Origin: Eubacteriales bacterium
Lineage (GTDB): Bacteria; Bacillota; Clostridia; Oscillospirales; Oscillospiraceae
Length of the DNA stretch: 64,000 nucleotides
Assembly (NCBI GenBank): GCA_030536255.1
Contig: JAUNQI010000012.1
Location: forward strand, 17,240 to 81,239
Direction of reading: 5' to 3'
Shown here piece after piece: positions 56,708-64,000 of the stretch (within the stretch, counting starts at the first letter, position 1; the number at the start of each line of letters is the position of its first letter). The notes beneath the pieces are model-generated. The model ran no database searches. It saw nothing but the letters and a program-made list of their open reading frames with translations, and was not told the origin of the DNA. The position numbers were made by a program, and so were the translations under genes.

Positions 56708-58161
56708 ATGAAAAAGGAATGGATGCCGGATGAGATCAGAAGAACAAGAGATGAGGAAATCGGAGAAGTCACTGGGTTCCTGAAGAATTTTATCGACGGC
56801 TATGGAGAAATAGACCGGAATTCAAAGGCAGATCCGGGTCTTGACGAGATAAGAGAAAGAAGACTCCTCCAGACAGAAATTCCGGAAGAGGGAAGAAGTC
56901 TTGCTGAAATCGGCGAAGAGATCAACGATACTGTATTTCAGACTTCACAGTATGTTCCAAACTCAAAGTACATGGCATTCGTACCGAATTCAGCATCGCC
57001 TTACTCTGTTGCAGGCGCGGTAATGAGCGATGTGTTCGACCTGTATGCAGGAGCCGATCTTTTCAGTCCGGGAACGGCGATCATTGAAAAGAAGCTCATC
57101 AAATGGCTTGGATCCCTTGCAGGCTATGACAGGGACTGCGGAGGCCTGTTCACTTCCGGCGGTTCCATGTCGACGCTTACCGGAATGATTGCCGCAAGGA
57201 ACAGCATACTGAAAGAGGATGAGTGGCATCTTGGCACTGCCTACTATTCCGACCAGGCCCACAGCTCTGTAAAGAAGGGCATGATGATCATGGGGCTCAG
57301 AAGCAGTCAACGGGTAATGATCCCTACGGATGAGGACTTCCGGATGAGGCTGGATCTTTTAGAGGATGCCATAAAAAAGGATATCGGTAACGGCAAAAAC
57401 CGTTTCTCATTGTCGGAACGATGGGGACAACAAATACCGGATCCATAGATCCGATCCGGGAGATGGCCGCACTTGCACACAGGTACGGCATGTGGCTTCA
57501 CATTGATGCTGCCTATGGCGGCTCAATTCTTTTCTCAAATACGTACAGATATCTTTCTTACGGTCTTTCAGAGGCGGATTCCTTTACATGGGACCAGCAC
57601 AAGTGGGGACTCCAGACATACAGCTGCAGCTGCATCATTGCAAAGGACAAGCAAAAGCTCGTACGTACCTTTGCAGAACATCCTGAATACCTTGAGGACA
57701 TCCGCGATTCCGCCCACGTTGACGCCTGGGATCTCGGAATTGAGATGACAAGGCCTGCAAGATGCTTAAAGCTCTGGGTCACCTGTCAGGCGCTCGGAAC
57801 AAAGAGGATATCGGATATCATCGACAGGACGATCCATACCATGGAAGCGGCAGAGGAACGGATAAGGGAAGCCCCCGGATGGGAGATCACTTCTCCGTCA
57901 ATGTGCGGTGCGATCACCTTCCGATATGCACCTTCCTGCATAGAGAAAGAGAAGTATGATGAACTGAACAGCAAGATCGCAGCAAGACTGAACGACGAGA
58001 CCGATGCATACCTCGCCACTACGGTAATAAAGGGTAAGAAGGTAATACGTATGTGCGTCATTAACAGCAGTATTACCGACCGAGATACTGCAGAAGTAAT
58101 CGATGACCTGAAGAGAATTGCAGCTGAGACTGAGACAGAATACATAGCATCAAGGGCATAG
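56708..58161 (+). pseudogene. Frameshifted PLP-dependent (group II) amino acid decarboxylase
   Basis: Two reading frames together give one full-length decarboxylase of the glutamate/tyrosine/diaminobutyrate group. The first (from the ATG at 56708, with GGAGG 7 nt upstream) covers the N-terminus and the GGLFTSGGSMSTLTGM cofactor region; it ends out of frame shortly after 57400. The second resumes as FLIVGTMGTTNTGSIDPI and contains HIDAAYGG and the PLP-lysine in WDQHKWGLQ. A one-base deletion near 57395-57403 (an AAAAACC run) accounts for the break. It may be a recent pseudogene or a sequencing error; the run is not a canonical slippery site. Confidence 0.8.
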
Positions 58162-58240
58162 TGCATATTTTAAGGCGTGGACGTTCGGGTCTATTTTGAG
58201 TTGTATCGGAAACATAGTCAAATCGTAATTTTTTGTTCAT

Positions 58241-58338
58241 AAACGTGTCAATAGGATATTTATCACATTATGATGCAAATATTATGTCATAATGTATTAA
58301 ATACCCTATTGACACGTTTAAAATTTACGTAGTAAAAT
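58241..58338 (+). promoter_or_regulatory. Large inverted repeat overlapping a near-consensus promoter (putative autoregulatory operator)
   Basis: Arms of 22 bp (58241-58262 and 58298-58319) match with one mismatch; a nested 8-bp inverted repeat (58266-58273 and 58287-58294) lies between them. The right arm contains the -35 box TTGACA (58309-58314); TAAAAT (58333-58338) follows 18 nt later. A protein bound to the arms would block the promoter of the kinase gene. The HTH protein encoded second in the operon is the obvious candidate (inference). Confidence 0.75.
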
Positions 58339-58361
58339 AAACACTGGCAGGAGGCATGGAT

Positions 58362-59222
58362 ATGGATTTTACAAATTACAAAAAGAGCAGCACCTATTTC
58401 GGCGGCAGTGAAAAAAAACTTGGTCTGATCATCAGCGGAAACGAATATATGATTAAGTTCCAGAAGCAAACCGAATTTGGAAAGAGAAATAATCATATTT
58501 CCGAATACATTGGATCGCATATTTTTAAGGCTCTCGGCTTTGAATGTCAGGAAACTTATCTTGGGACTTATGACGGAGAGCAGGTTGTCGCCTGCAAAAG
58601 TTTTATCTGTGACGGTTATCAATTTGTACCGTTTAATGACGTCGGCGAAAGCACCTTGGATCAGGATAAGGAAAAATATCAGTACTCATACGAGGATATC
58701 ATGCATATGCTGCGAGACAATTCCAAACTTACCAACGTAGATGAAACAATCGGTCAGTTCTGGAAGCTATTTATCGTCGATGCATTATTGGGTAATTTTG
58801 ATAGGCACGGAGCAAACTGGGGGTTTTTAAAAAAGGACAACAAATATAAATTAGCGCCAATATTTGATAACGGATCTTCGCTGTTTCCTAATCTTGTCGA
58901 TGAAGATGAAATGCTGAACATCATAAACTCAGAAGAAGAAACGAACAAAAGAATCTATGCATTCCCTACATCGCAGATTAAATTAAACGGTAAAAAGAGC
59001 TCATATTATGATGTGATCAGCAGTTTGCAGTTTAAGGAATGCAATATTGCACTTGCAGATATTTACGCAAAAATCGATCTGGAACAAATTTACTCGTTTA
59101 TTGATAATGATGTTCTTTTCATTAGCGACATACAGAAAAGGTTCTACAAACATATGATAACTGAGCGGTTTATCAAAATTATTAAAGTCTCTTATGACAA
59201 ATTAATAGGAGTGAAAAAATGA
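58362..59222 (+). CDS. HipA/CtkA-like serine/threonine kinase, probable toxin
   Basis: A 286-residue protein with the HipA catalytic core: a Lys in YMIKFQK (about residue 32), LLGNFDRHGANWGF (catalytic Asp about 147 and Asn) and the metal-binding PIFDNGSSL (Asp about 169). It lacks the N-terminal subdomain of classical HipA, so it is closer to the short CtkA-type kinases. The ATG at 58362, 7 nt after AGGAGG, is preferred over the one at 58356. It is followed with a 4-nt overlap by an HTH protein, the layout of a toxin-antitoxin pair in toxin-first order. Confidence 0.8.
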   Translation: MDFTNYKKSSTYFGGSEKKLGLIISGNEYMIKFQKQTEFGKRNNHISEYIGSHIFKALGFECQETYLGTYDGEQVVACKSFICDGYQFVPFNDVGESTLDQDKEKYQYSYEDIMHMLRDNSKLTNVDETIGQFWKLFIVDALLGNFDRHGANWGFLKKDNKYKLAPIFDNGSSLFPNLVDEDEMLNIINSEEETNKRIYAFPTSQIKLNGKKSSYYDVISSLQFKECNIALADIYAKIDLEQIYSFIDNDVLFISDIQKRFYKHMITERFIKIIKVSYDKLIGVKK

Positions 59223-59998
59223 ATCTGCATGTTACGGATGCACTGATATGCCTGAAGGATGACTTCGGCATAGAATATGTCGTTTGCAAAATTGAATACA
59301 AGATCTGGGAGACGGAAGAATTCGAATACAGGTTCACGCCGGTGTATCCTGTGATTGATTTGCTTGACTCGAACACATTTCAGGGAATCCCCGGAATTGA
59401 TCTTGATAAGCGAAAACCCGAATACGTGAGGAAAAACATTGTCCCGACATTTATCTCCGAAAGAGCGCCGAGCAACAATCGTGAGGAATTATGGAAGCTT
59501 CTTGAAAGCTGTAATATGCAGTATTTGAATCAACTTGAGTGGCTTACGAAGACAGACACGCATTATGTCGGTGATAGGCTCTACGTTAGAAAAACCACTT
59601 CAGCGTATGAGAACAATATTACTTTTAACAAGTTAAAGCGAAATGTAGATATACAGAAGAGATTACTTGAATACATCTGTGCCGGAAGATCTTTCTCTTA
59701 CGAAGGATTCAAAATTGATGATTCAAATAGAAGCGTTTGCTATAATCTGCTATATCGACTATTCCGCAGAGAAACGGAAAGAATAAAGGTCTTGCAGGCT
59801 GATGGAATCAAGCAGGCAAAGGCAGATGGCAAGTATCAGGGCAGAAAGGCAATTCAAATAGATGAACTGGCTTTCAATGATGTTGTGTGCAAATACAAAA
59901 ACAAGAAAATCAGCGCAAACGACGCTGCAAAGAAGCTCGGAATTAGCTTAAGTACTTTTTACAGGCGTATAAAGGAACACAATGACATTAATGGCTAA
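59219..59998 (+). CDS. Protein with resolvase-type helix-turn-helix, probable antitoxin/autoregulator
   Basis: A 259-residue protein. Residues 1 to about 200 match no family I know (acidic and aromatic; IDLLDSNTFQGIPGIDLDK). The C-terminus, GKYQGRKAI followed by a helix pair ending KKLGISLSTFYRRIK, is the DNA-binding domain normally found at the end of serine recombinases, but no recombinase catalytic domain is present. Its gene overlaps the kinase stop by 4 nt. It is likely to bind the inverted repeat at 58241-58319 and neutralise the kinase (inference). Confidence 0.65.
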   Translation: MNLHVTDALICLKDDFGIEYVVCKIEYKIWETEEFEYRFTPVYPVIDLLDSNTFQGIPGIDLDKRKPEYVRKNIVPTFISERAPSNNREELWKLLESCNMQYLNQLEWLTKTDTHYVGDRLYVRKTTSAYENNITFNKLKRNVDIQKRLLEYICAGRSFSYEGFKIDDSNRSVCYNLLYRLFRRETERIKVLQADGIKQAKADGKYQGRKAIQIDELAFNDVVCKYKNKKISANDAAKKLGISLSTFYRRIKEHNDING

Positions 59999-60154
59999 AT
60001 ACAAAAGCTCCTCATCTTTTCCGTTGTCACAGGGTCTTACCTGGAGATTTTACTCCTCCTGTACGCTCAAATAGGGGACGGAATAAATATAAAGCTTTTT
60101 GTTCCCTGTAGGAACGTAATCGCCTAGTATAGTAGCTATTATTATATAGCACGA

Positions 60155-60184
60155 GGCCGCATCGGGGATAGTCCCAATGCGGCC
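60155..60184 (+). terminator. Hairpin after the kinase/HTH operon
   Basis: An 8-bp GC-rich stem (60155-60162 with 60177-60184) with an inner GGG/CCC pair lies between the operon and the converging flavodoxin gene. The T-run is weak, so termination is only probable. The stretch 59999-60228 has no convincing gene. Confidence 0.45.
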
Positions 60185-60228
60185 GCATTCTTGTTACGTG
60201 GCTTCCTCCGTTTACAGAGGTATGTGTT

Positions 60229-60705
60229 TTATTGGCACAGATCGACCAAAGACTTGATTTTTCCATCGGTGATGATTCCGCTCAGCACCTTTGCCTCCAT
60301 GATCTCAGCACCGGGCGCCGATGGCTGCAGTTCGGCACCGGTATTACCGAAGCCGCTGCTGCCGGAGGTAGCAAAAAGGACGATCTTCTTCCCGGAAAAA
60401 TCGCAGACTTCGAGGAACGTGTTGATAATTGTCGGCGCCACATACCACCAGATCGGAAAGCCAAGGTAAATGGTGTCATAGCCGGATACATCCACATCGT
60501 CGGTGATGATCGCCGGGCGGAAGCTCTTGTCGTTCATTTCCACGCTGCTTCGGGATTTTTTGTTCATCCAGTTGAGGTCAGCTTTGGTGTACTTTACCTC
60601 CGGTTTGATCTCATAAATGTCAGCGCCAATGGCAGAAGCAAGCTTTTCGGCAACCTTTGCCGTTTTGCCAGTGGCTGAGAAGTATGCGACTAACTTGTTG
60701 CTCAT
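60229..60705 (-). CDS. Flavodoxin-like protein
   Basis: A 158-residue FMN-binding flavodoxin fold: the phosphate loop YFSATGKTAKVAEKLA near the N-terminus, GYDTIYLGFPIWWYVAPTIINTFLE and FATSGSSGFGNTGAELQ. This subgroup (often annotated flavodoxin or NAD(P)H-dependent oxidoreductase) acts in cytoplasmic electron transfer. It is single and has its own promoter. Confidence 0.88.
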   Translation of the reverse strand: MSNKLVAYFSATGKTAKVAEKLASAIGADIYEIKPEVKYTKADLNWMNKKSRSSVEMNDKSFRPAIITDDVDVSGYDTIYLGFPIWWYVAPTIINTFLEVCDFSGKKIVLFATSGSSGFGNTGAELQPSAPGAEIMEAKVLSGIITDGKIKSLVDLCQ

Positions 60706-60748
60706 CGTTCAGTTCTCCGTCTCGTAATAGTACAATAAAATATATTAT

Positions 60749-60776
60749 ATTATATCAAATTGTATCTGAAATTCAA
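60749..60776 (-). promoter_or_regulatory. Putative promoter of the flavodoxin gene
   Basis: On the minus strand TTGAAT (60776-60771) and TATAAT (60754-60749) are separated by 16 nt. Confidence 0.55.
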
Positions 60777-60870
60777 ACTAAAACATCGGTAATTAGGCTC
60801 GAATCCCAACGAGCCACGCTCGTCGGACTCAAAATCTGGAATTCTTTGATTGAAATCTCCTGGAATGACA

Positions 60871-60906
60871 AAAAACAACACTCACCTTTCGATGAGTGTT
60901 GTTTTT
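60871..60906 (-). terminator. Terminator of the truncated tRNA gene
   Basis: A perfect 14-bp stem (60871-60884 with 60893-60906) ends in a T-run on both strands. It directly follows the 3' end of the tRNA remnant on the minus strand, as expected for the original tRNA gene. Confidence 0.75.
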
Positions 60907-60912
60907 CGTAGT

Positions 60913-60953
60913 TGCGGGGGAAGGATTTGAACCAACGACCTCCGGGTTATGAG
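60913..60953 (-). other. 3' half of a CAT-anticodon tRNA: probable attachment site of the integrated element
   Basis: On the minus strand the sequence reads from the anticodon loop CTCATAA through CCCGG, the T-loop TTCAAAT and the acceptor CCCCCGC, but no 5' half precedes it: identity with a tRNA stops at 60954. The T-stem has two T-T mismatches (GTTGG against CCTTC), consistent with a non-functional displaced copy. This is the pattern left when an element integrates into a tRNA gene, restoring the gene at its far end, here beyond the right window edge. It could be tRNA-Met or tRNA-Ile2. The stretch 60954-61126 holds no gene. Confidence 0.65.
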
Positions 60954-61126
60954 CGCAAACGGGTTCTATTATCTGATAAAATGCACTAAAATATGCTTCT
61001 ATTCAGTTAAATATGTTCTTGAATATAGTCCATGTAGTTCAATCTACACCCATGGAGTTCCATGCAATCGGAGGGAAAAATGAGGGAAATCTATTCCGTC
61101 AAGAAATTATGAGGTGGTAAGGAAAC

Positions 61127-61306
61127 GTGAAAGACTTAGTTTTTGAGCAGATCATCCGTATTCGTGACAGTGGCAAAACAAATATGTTTGACAAGAACAT
61201 GGTACAGCGACTTGCGTATGAGCAAGGATTCTATGAACTTGTAATTTATCTCGAAGAGCATACAAAAGAATATATTCATTTTATTATGTACGGAACAGAG
61301 GAATAA
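61127..61306 (+). CDS. DUF5049-like small mobile-element protein
   Basis: A 59-residue protein read from a GTG at 61127: VKDLVFEQIIRIRDSGKTN, then MFDKNMVQRLAYEQGFYELV and an IHFIMYG end. The IRxxGxTNMFD and GFYELV pattern is that of DUF5049, a small protein of phages and conjugative elements of unknown function. AAGGAAAC precedes the start. The next gene begins 3 nt later. Confidence 0.7.
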   Translation: MKDLVFEQIIRIRDSGKTNMFDKNMVQRLAYEQGFYELVIYLEEHTKEYIHFIMYGTEE

Positions 61307-61309
61307 CAG

Positions 61310-61714
61310 ATGGATAAAACACTCAGAGTGCTATTAGTAAAACCTATGGAACGACCTAAAATTGTGATAATATCACATACGCTTGGCGATTTGCAACGCC
61401 TTGTCGGTGGATGTATTCAAGCAGTATATCCGTGGGAAGAACCCGTAGCGCTGATTTGTAATGATGATGCTATAGCAATGGGTTTACCATTGAATCGGAT
61501 GCTGAAAACTGAGGAAGGTCAAATATATGATATTATACACGGGACATTCTTTATTACAGGATTAAGCTATGATAGTTTTTCATCCATCAGTAATAAAATG
61601 GCAGACAAGTTCAGAAAGCTGTTCCAATATCCTGAACTATATATGCAAACAGAAGATGGGCATTTGATTTGCTTCAAAATAGGAAGCGATGAACAGCCCA
61701 TCTTTATTATTTAG
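61310..61714 (+). CDS. DUF3846 domain protein
   Basis: A 134-residue protein with the DUF3846 pattern: an opening RVLLVKPMERP, LQRLVGGCIQAVYPWEEPVAL and LPLNRMLKTEEGQIYDII followed by GTFFITGL. Such proteins are common on Firmicute conjugative elements next to DUF5049; function is unknown. It converges on the Xre regulator. Confidence 0.75.
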   Translation: MDKTLRVLLVKPMERPKIVIISHTLGDLQRLVGGCIQAVYPWEEPVALICNDDAIAMGLPLNRMLKTEEGQIYDIIHGTFFITGLSYDSFSSISNKMADKFRKLFQYPELYMQTEDGHLICFKIGSDEQPIFII

Positions 61715-61722
61715 GCAGTAAG

Positions 61723-62088
61723 TCACACTGCCTTATTTGAGCCAATCGTTGATTTGGATAATTTGGCATTTTCTCTTGTATTGATTCTAATAAAAGCTTT
61801 ACCCTGTTCAATATATAAATCCTGCTGTTCTGAAGAAAGTGAACGGAATACTCTGAGTAATTCGACTTCTCGGGGTGATGTATTACCTTTACTGTCATAG
61901 TCGAGCAGATAGTCAATACTGACTTCGAAAAAAGATGCGAGTATTTTCAGTGTTTGAAAATCAGGCTCACTTGTTCCCTGAACATATCCACCCAGAGTAG
62001 ATGCCGGTATTTTCAGCATACTCGCAAGTTCTTTTTGTGTCAAATCACGTTCGTCAATCAGCATCCGCAGTTTTTCTGAGAAAACCAT
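61723..62088 (-). CDS. Xre-family helix-turn-helix repressor
   Basis: A 121-residue protein: N-terminal HTH (SEKLRMLIDERDLTQKELAS, then MLKIPASTLGGYVQG) and a C-terminal tail (LRVFRSLSSEQQDLYIEQG) seen in element-encoded repressors. It is divergent from the GIY-YIG gene and an operator-like inverted repeat lies between them, so it probably represses its own and the neighbour's transcription. Confidence 0.85.
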   Translation of the reverse strand: MVFSEKLRMLIDERDLTQKELASMLKIPASTLGGYVQGTSEPDFQTLKILASFFEVSIDYLLDYDSKGNTSPREVELLRVFRSLSSEQQDLYIEQGKAFIRINTRENAKLSKSTIGSNKAV

Positions 62089-62136
62089 TAAATCATCTCC
62101 TCTAAGTATATTGTACAGAGAAAGATGTTTTTCAGG

Positions 62137-62185
62137 CGATTATAACGAAATAATCGTTGATAAAACGAGAAACCGGCTGTATAAT
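62137..62185 (+). promoter_or_regulatory. Near-consensus promoter and operator-like repeat between the Xre and GIY-YIG genes
   Basis: TTGATA (62157-62162) and TATAAT (62180-62185) are separated by 17 nt. Immediately upstream, CGATTAT (62137-62143) and ATAATCG (62150-62156) form a perfect inverted repeat abutting the -35 box, a typical repressor site. Confidence 0.7.
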
Positions 62186-62233
62186 GTTTATGATTACACT
62201 TATCACAAACTTTATACAGGGGAGGCAGTTTTA

Positions 62234-63151
62234 ATGCACATTCCGACCGGTAACCGCTCAGTAACAGAGGATTTTGATGCAAGTTCTGCAACTTTTCAGG
62301 CAACTCAAGAAAACAGCATTGATAATGCAATATTATTGAAAGATCTGCTCCAGTTTTCCCCGGATGAGATTTCTTCCGTGAAGGTCAAGTTCAACCAGTA
62401 TAACGGTTATGATGATCCAATGGATATATATATGCGTGACCCTGAAACTGTTAACACTGCATGGTTATTCTGGAATGCAAAGCGCAAATATTTTAAAGTG
62501 GGTCAGATTGCTGTTTGTTTTTTGAAATTATCATACGACAAGTGGCTGTTGACAACGATAAAGAAGGTAACAAAAGGCCTTGATATCAGTGATGGAGTAA
62601 GCTATGAAGGAATCGAGCTTGAGAAATACCGTCCTTTATTCGGCAGAGTAATCGTACAGTATCATAAAACAACTATGGCACAGGGACGCTATTTCTCTGA
62701 ATTGCAAGACGAGCTTGTAGTAAACCAGATATTACCGGATAGATTTGATGGTGAAGACTTCCCAGGCTACGATAAAGTCAGACTTTCATTTCAGCAGCTT
62801 GAAGCAATTATCACAAGAATGAAAAAAGACTGGGTTGCGGCACTTAGTAATCAAAAAGCTGTGTACCTCATTACGGATAAAAATAACGGGAAATTATATG
62901 TTGGTTCGGCTACAAGTGATACGGGGATGCTTCTTCAGCGATGGAGCAGTTATGTGAGCAACGGCCACGGGGGAAACAAGGAACTTGTTGAACTGGTAGC
63001 GAGGGAAGGTCTTGAGTATGTAAAAAACAATTTCCAGTATTCCATTTTAGAAAATTATAATGCAAAGGTCGATGATAAGGTCATCCTTGAACGAGAGAGT
63101 TGGTGGAAGGAAATTTTGCAGAGCAGAATATGGGGCTACAATAGCAACTAA
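62234..63151 (+). CDS. GIY-YIG nuclease domain protein
   Basis: A 305-residue protein. The last 100 residues are a GIY-YIG domain: AVYLITDKNNGKLYVGSA gives the two tyrosine motifs, with an Arg in LQRWSSY, GHGGN, and a catalytic Glu in ERESWWKE. The first 200 residues are of unknown fold and may recognise DNA. The ATG at 62234 has GGGGAGG upstream; the ORF extends to 62111 through the promoter and is not supported there. Such proteins on mobile elements may be homing or defence nucleases; role inferred. Confidence 0.75.
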   Translation: MHIPTGNRSVTEDFDASSATFQATQENSIDNAILLKDLLQFSPDEISSVKVKFNQYNGYDDPMDIYMRDPETVNTAWLFWNAKRKYFKVGQIAVCFLKLSYDKWLLTTIKKVTKGLDISDGVSYEGIELEKYRPLFGRVIVQYHKTTMAQGRYFSELQDELVVNQILPDRFDGEDFPGYDKVRLSFQQLEAIITRMKKDWVAALSNQKAVYLITDKNNGKLYVGSATSDTGMLLQRWSSYVSNGHGGNKELVELVAREGLEYVKNNFQYSILENYNAKVDDKVILERESWWKEILQSRIWGYNSN

Positions 63152-63188
63152 ATAATAAAAGCGAATCAAAAAGCAGGGAGGAATGATT

Positions 63189-63650
63189 ATGTCAGAAAGG
63201 TATGACCAATTGAAATTCCATTTTGTTACAAGTAAAGGTAATAGGAGAGTTCCCATTGAAATAAATGGATGCGGTCTGATTGGCTTGCTGTCATTCACAG
63301 AAACCCGTATAAAAGAGCCGGATGATGAGGCACCGACAGGAAGCTATTACTATCTTGATCCGAATACTCTTTATGAAAATCTTACCCGTGCCGAAGTCGA
63401 AGGTACGTACGAAAAAGAAGTCGGTGCACCTCTTGTGTGTTGTAAAGAATGTGGTGAAATTCACTGTTGGTCAGTATATGCAGTAGTTGAGAGAACTGGA
63501 AACAGCGTTGTATGGACACTACGACACAATCATCGAAATTGGGATTACGGTCTGCAATTCTGCTTCGAGCGAAAACAGTATGATTCCCAAATTAGATACT
63601 TCAAATGCCATATTGACCGTATTGCTGGAACTTCCGACCGCAATTTATGA
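63189..63650 (+). CDS. Element-encoded protein with zinc-knuckle-like motif, unknown function
   Basis: A 153-residue protein. A cysteine/histidine cluster CCKECGEIHC sits near residue 93, preceded by an acidic loop and followed by HNHRNWDYG. I recognise no family. The ATG at 63189 is 7 nt after GGAGG; the one at 63183 is too close to it. The genes on both sides are typical of mobile elements. Confidence 0.6.
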   Translation: MSERYDQLKFHFVTSKGNRRVPIEINGCGLIGLLSFTETRIKEPDDEAPTGSYYYLDPNTLYENLTRAEVEGTYEKEVGAPLVCCKECGEIHCWSVYAVVERTGNSVVWTLRHNHRNWDYGLQFCFERKQYDSQIRYFKCHIDRIAGTSDRNL

Positions 63651-63681
63651 TTATTAAAAAATCTATTCTGGGGGCATAAAA

Positions 63682-64000
63682 ATGAATGATTTATCTTCAA
63701 ACAAGGCAAAAATCGGCAATCTGATTCCAATCGCAAAGGCCATTGACAGTTGTATGGATTATCTTATGGGATCGGGGCAACAAGACAATCCCTCTTGGAT
63801 TCCGTCAGGATTTCCCGCAATTGACATGATCACAAACGGTCTTGAAACATCAAGCCTGATTACAATTGCAGGACGTCCCGGTATGGGAAAAACTGCACTT
63901 GCTCTGGATATTGCATTGAATAACGGATTCAGCAGCAACAAACCCACTGTCATTTTTTCATATGAAATGAGCAAAGAACAGATACTGATGAGGCTTCTGT
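63682..64000 (+). CDS. DnaB-like replicative helicase (3' end outside window)
   Basis: The visible 106 residues match the C-terminal RecA-like domain of DnaB: IPSGFPAIDMITNGLETSSLI, here interrupted at motif H1 ITIAGRPGMGKTALALDIA and IFSYEMSKEQILMRLL. Only about 40 residues precede it, so the usual N-terminal DnaB domain is absent; this short form occurs on phages and conjugative elements. It supports an element that replicates or transfers its own DNA. Confidence 0.8.
   Translation, partial: MNDLSSNKAKIGNLIPIAKAIDSCMDYLMGSGQQDNPSWIPSGFPAIDMITNGLETSSLITIAGRPGMGKTALALDIALNNGFSSNKPTVIFSYEMSKEQILMRLL

Noticed and set aside
57394..57400. Programmed -1 frameshift site in the decarboxylase
   Set aside because: The heptamer is C-AAA-AAC rather than A-AAA-AAC and no downstream pseudoknot was evident; deletion or sequence error is simpler.
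60027..60266. 79-codon minus-strand open frame between the HTH gene and flavodoxin
   Set aside because: No ribosome-binding site, unusual composition, and it overlaps the hairpin and the flavodoxin 3' end.

Overview
The window looks like chromosome of an anaerobic, gut-type Firmicute of class Clostridia, with an integrated element beginning near the right end. The evidence is a SpoVB-type flippase, RqcP, a CarD regulator, HemZ, an NHLM-type bacteriocin exporter, a diaminopropionate ammonia-lyase, strong AGGAGG ribosome-binding sites and many TTGACA/TATAAT promoters. No rRNA, complete tRNA or CRISPR array is present. The species cannot be named from the sequence.

Layout. 1-14 kb: a secreted phosphodiester-glycosidase-like protein; hup and rqcP; an orphan NHLM peptide-export operon (short membrane-fusion protein, C39-peptidase ABC, second ABC) running straight into a SpoVB-type flippase gene; an Fe-S aldo/keto reductase; gapA; hemZ with a uridine-kinase-like gene. 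14-29 kb: CarD, ispE, two uncharacterised membrane proteins, proS, an HD hydrolase, a cysteine desulfurase, MazG, dpaL, a cyclic-di-GMP group (GGDEF, Hpt, receiver/HD-GYP), NhaC, DUF1643, an Smr-like ORF broken by an amber codon, and a C69 dipeptidase.

29-46 kb is mostly carbohydrate metabolism on the minus strand: an intracellular beta-helix protein with a YczE-like membrane protein, a MoxR/VWA pair, then a long operon. The operon holds a DeoR regulator, a ribose-type ABC importer, two DhaK/DhaL sets (one DhaK lacking both active-site histidines) and a class II aldolase. Upstream lie a PfkB kinase and an MFS transporter. The genes together suggest uptake, phosphorylation and aldol cleavage of an unidentified short or branched ketose.

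46-58 kb: a FecCD-type importer with a terminator in its leader; a flavoprotein pair (2Fe-2S reductase plus CrtI-like oxidoreductase); a MATE pump; a two-gene radical-SAM system whose partner is a membrane protein ending in a Ser/Cys/Ala repeat tail; and a frameshifted PLP decarboxylase. 58-61 kb: a HipA-like kinase with a partner carrying a resolvase-type helix-turn-helix, behind a large inverted repeat that overlaps its promoter; a flavodoxin; and the 3' half of a CAT-anticodon tRNA with its terminator. To the right is a more AT-rich mobile element: DUF5049, DUF3846, an Xre repressor, a GIY-YIG nuclease, a zinc-motif protein and a DnaB-like helicase cut by the window end.

The two best candidates for a little-described system are the radical-SAM/Cys-Ala-tail pair (53867-56531) and the HipA-like kinase/resolvase-HTH pair (58241-59998).
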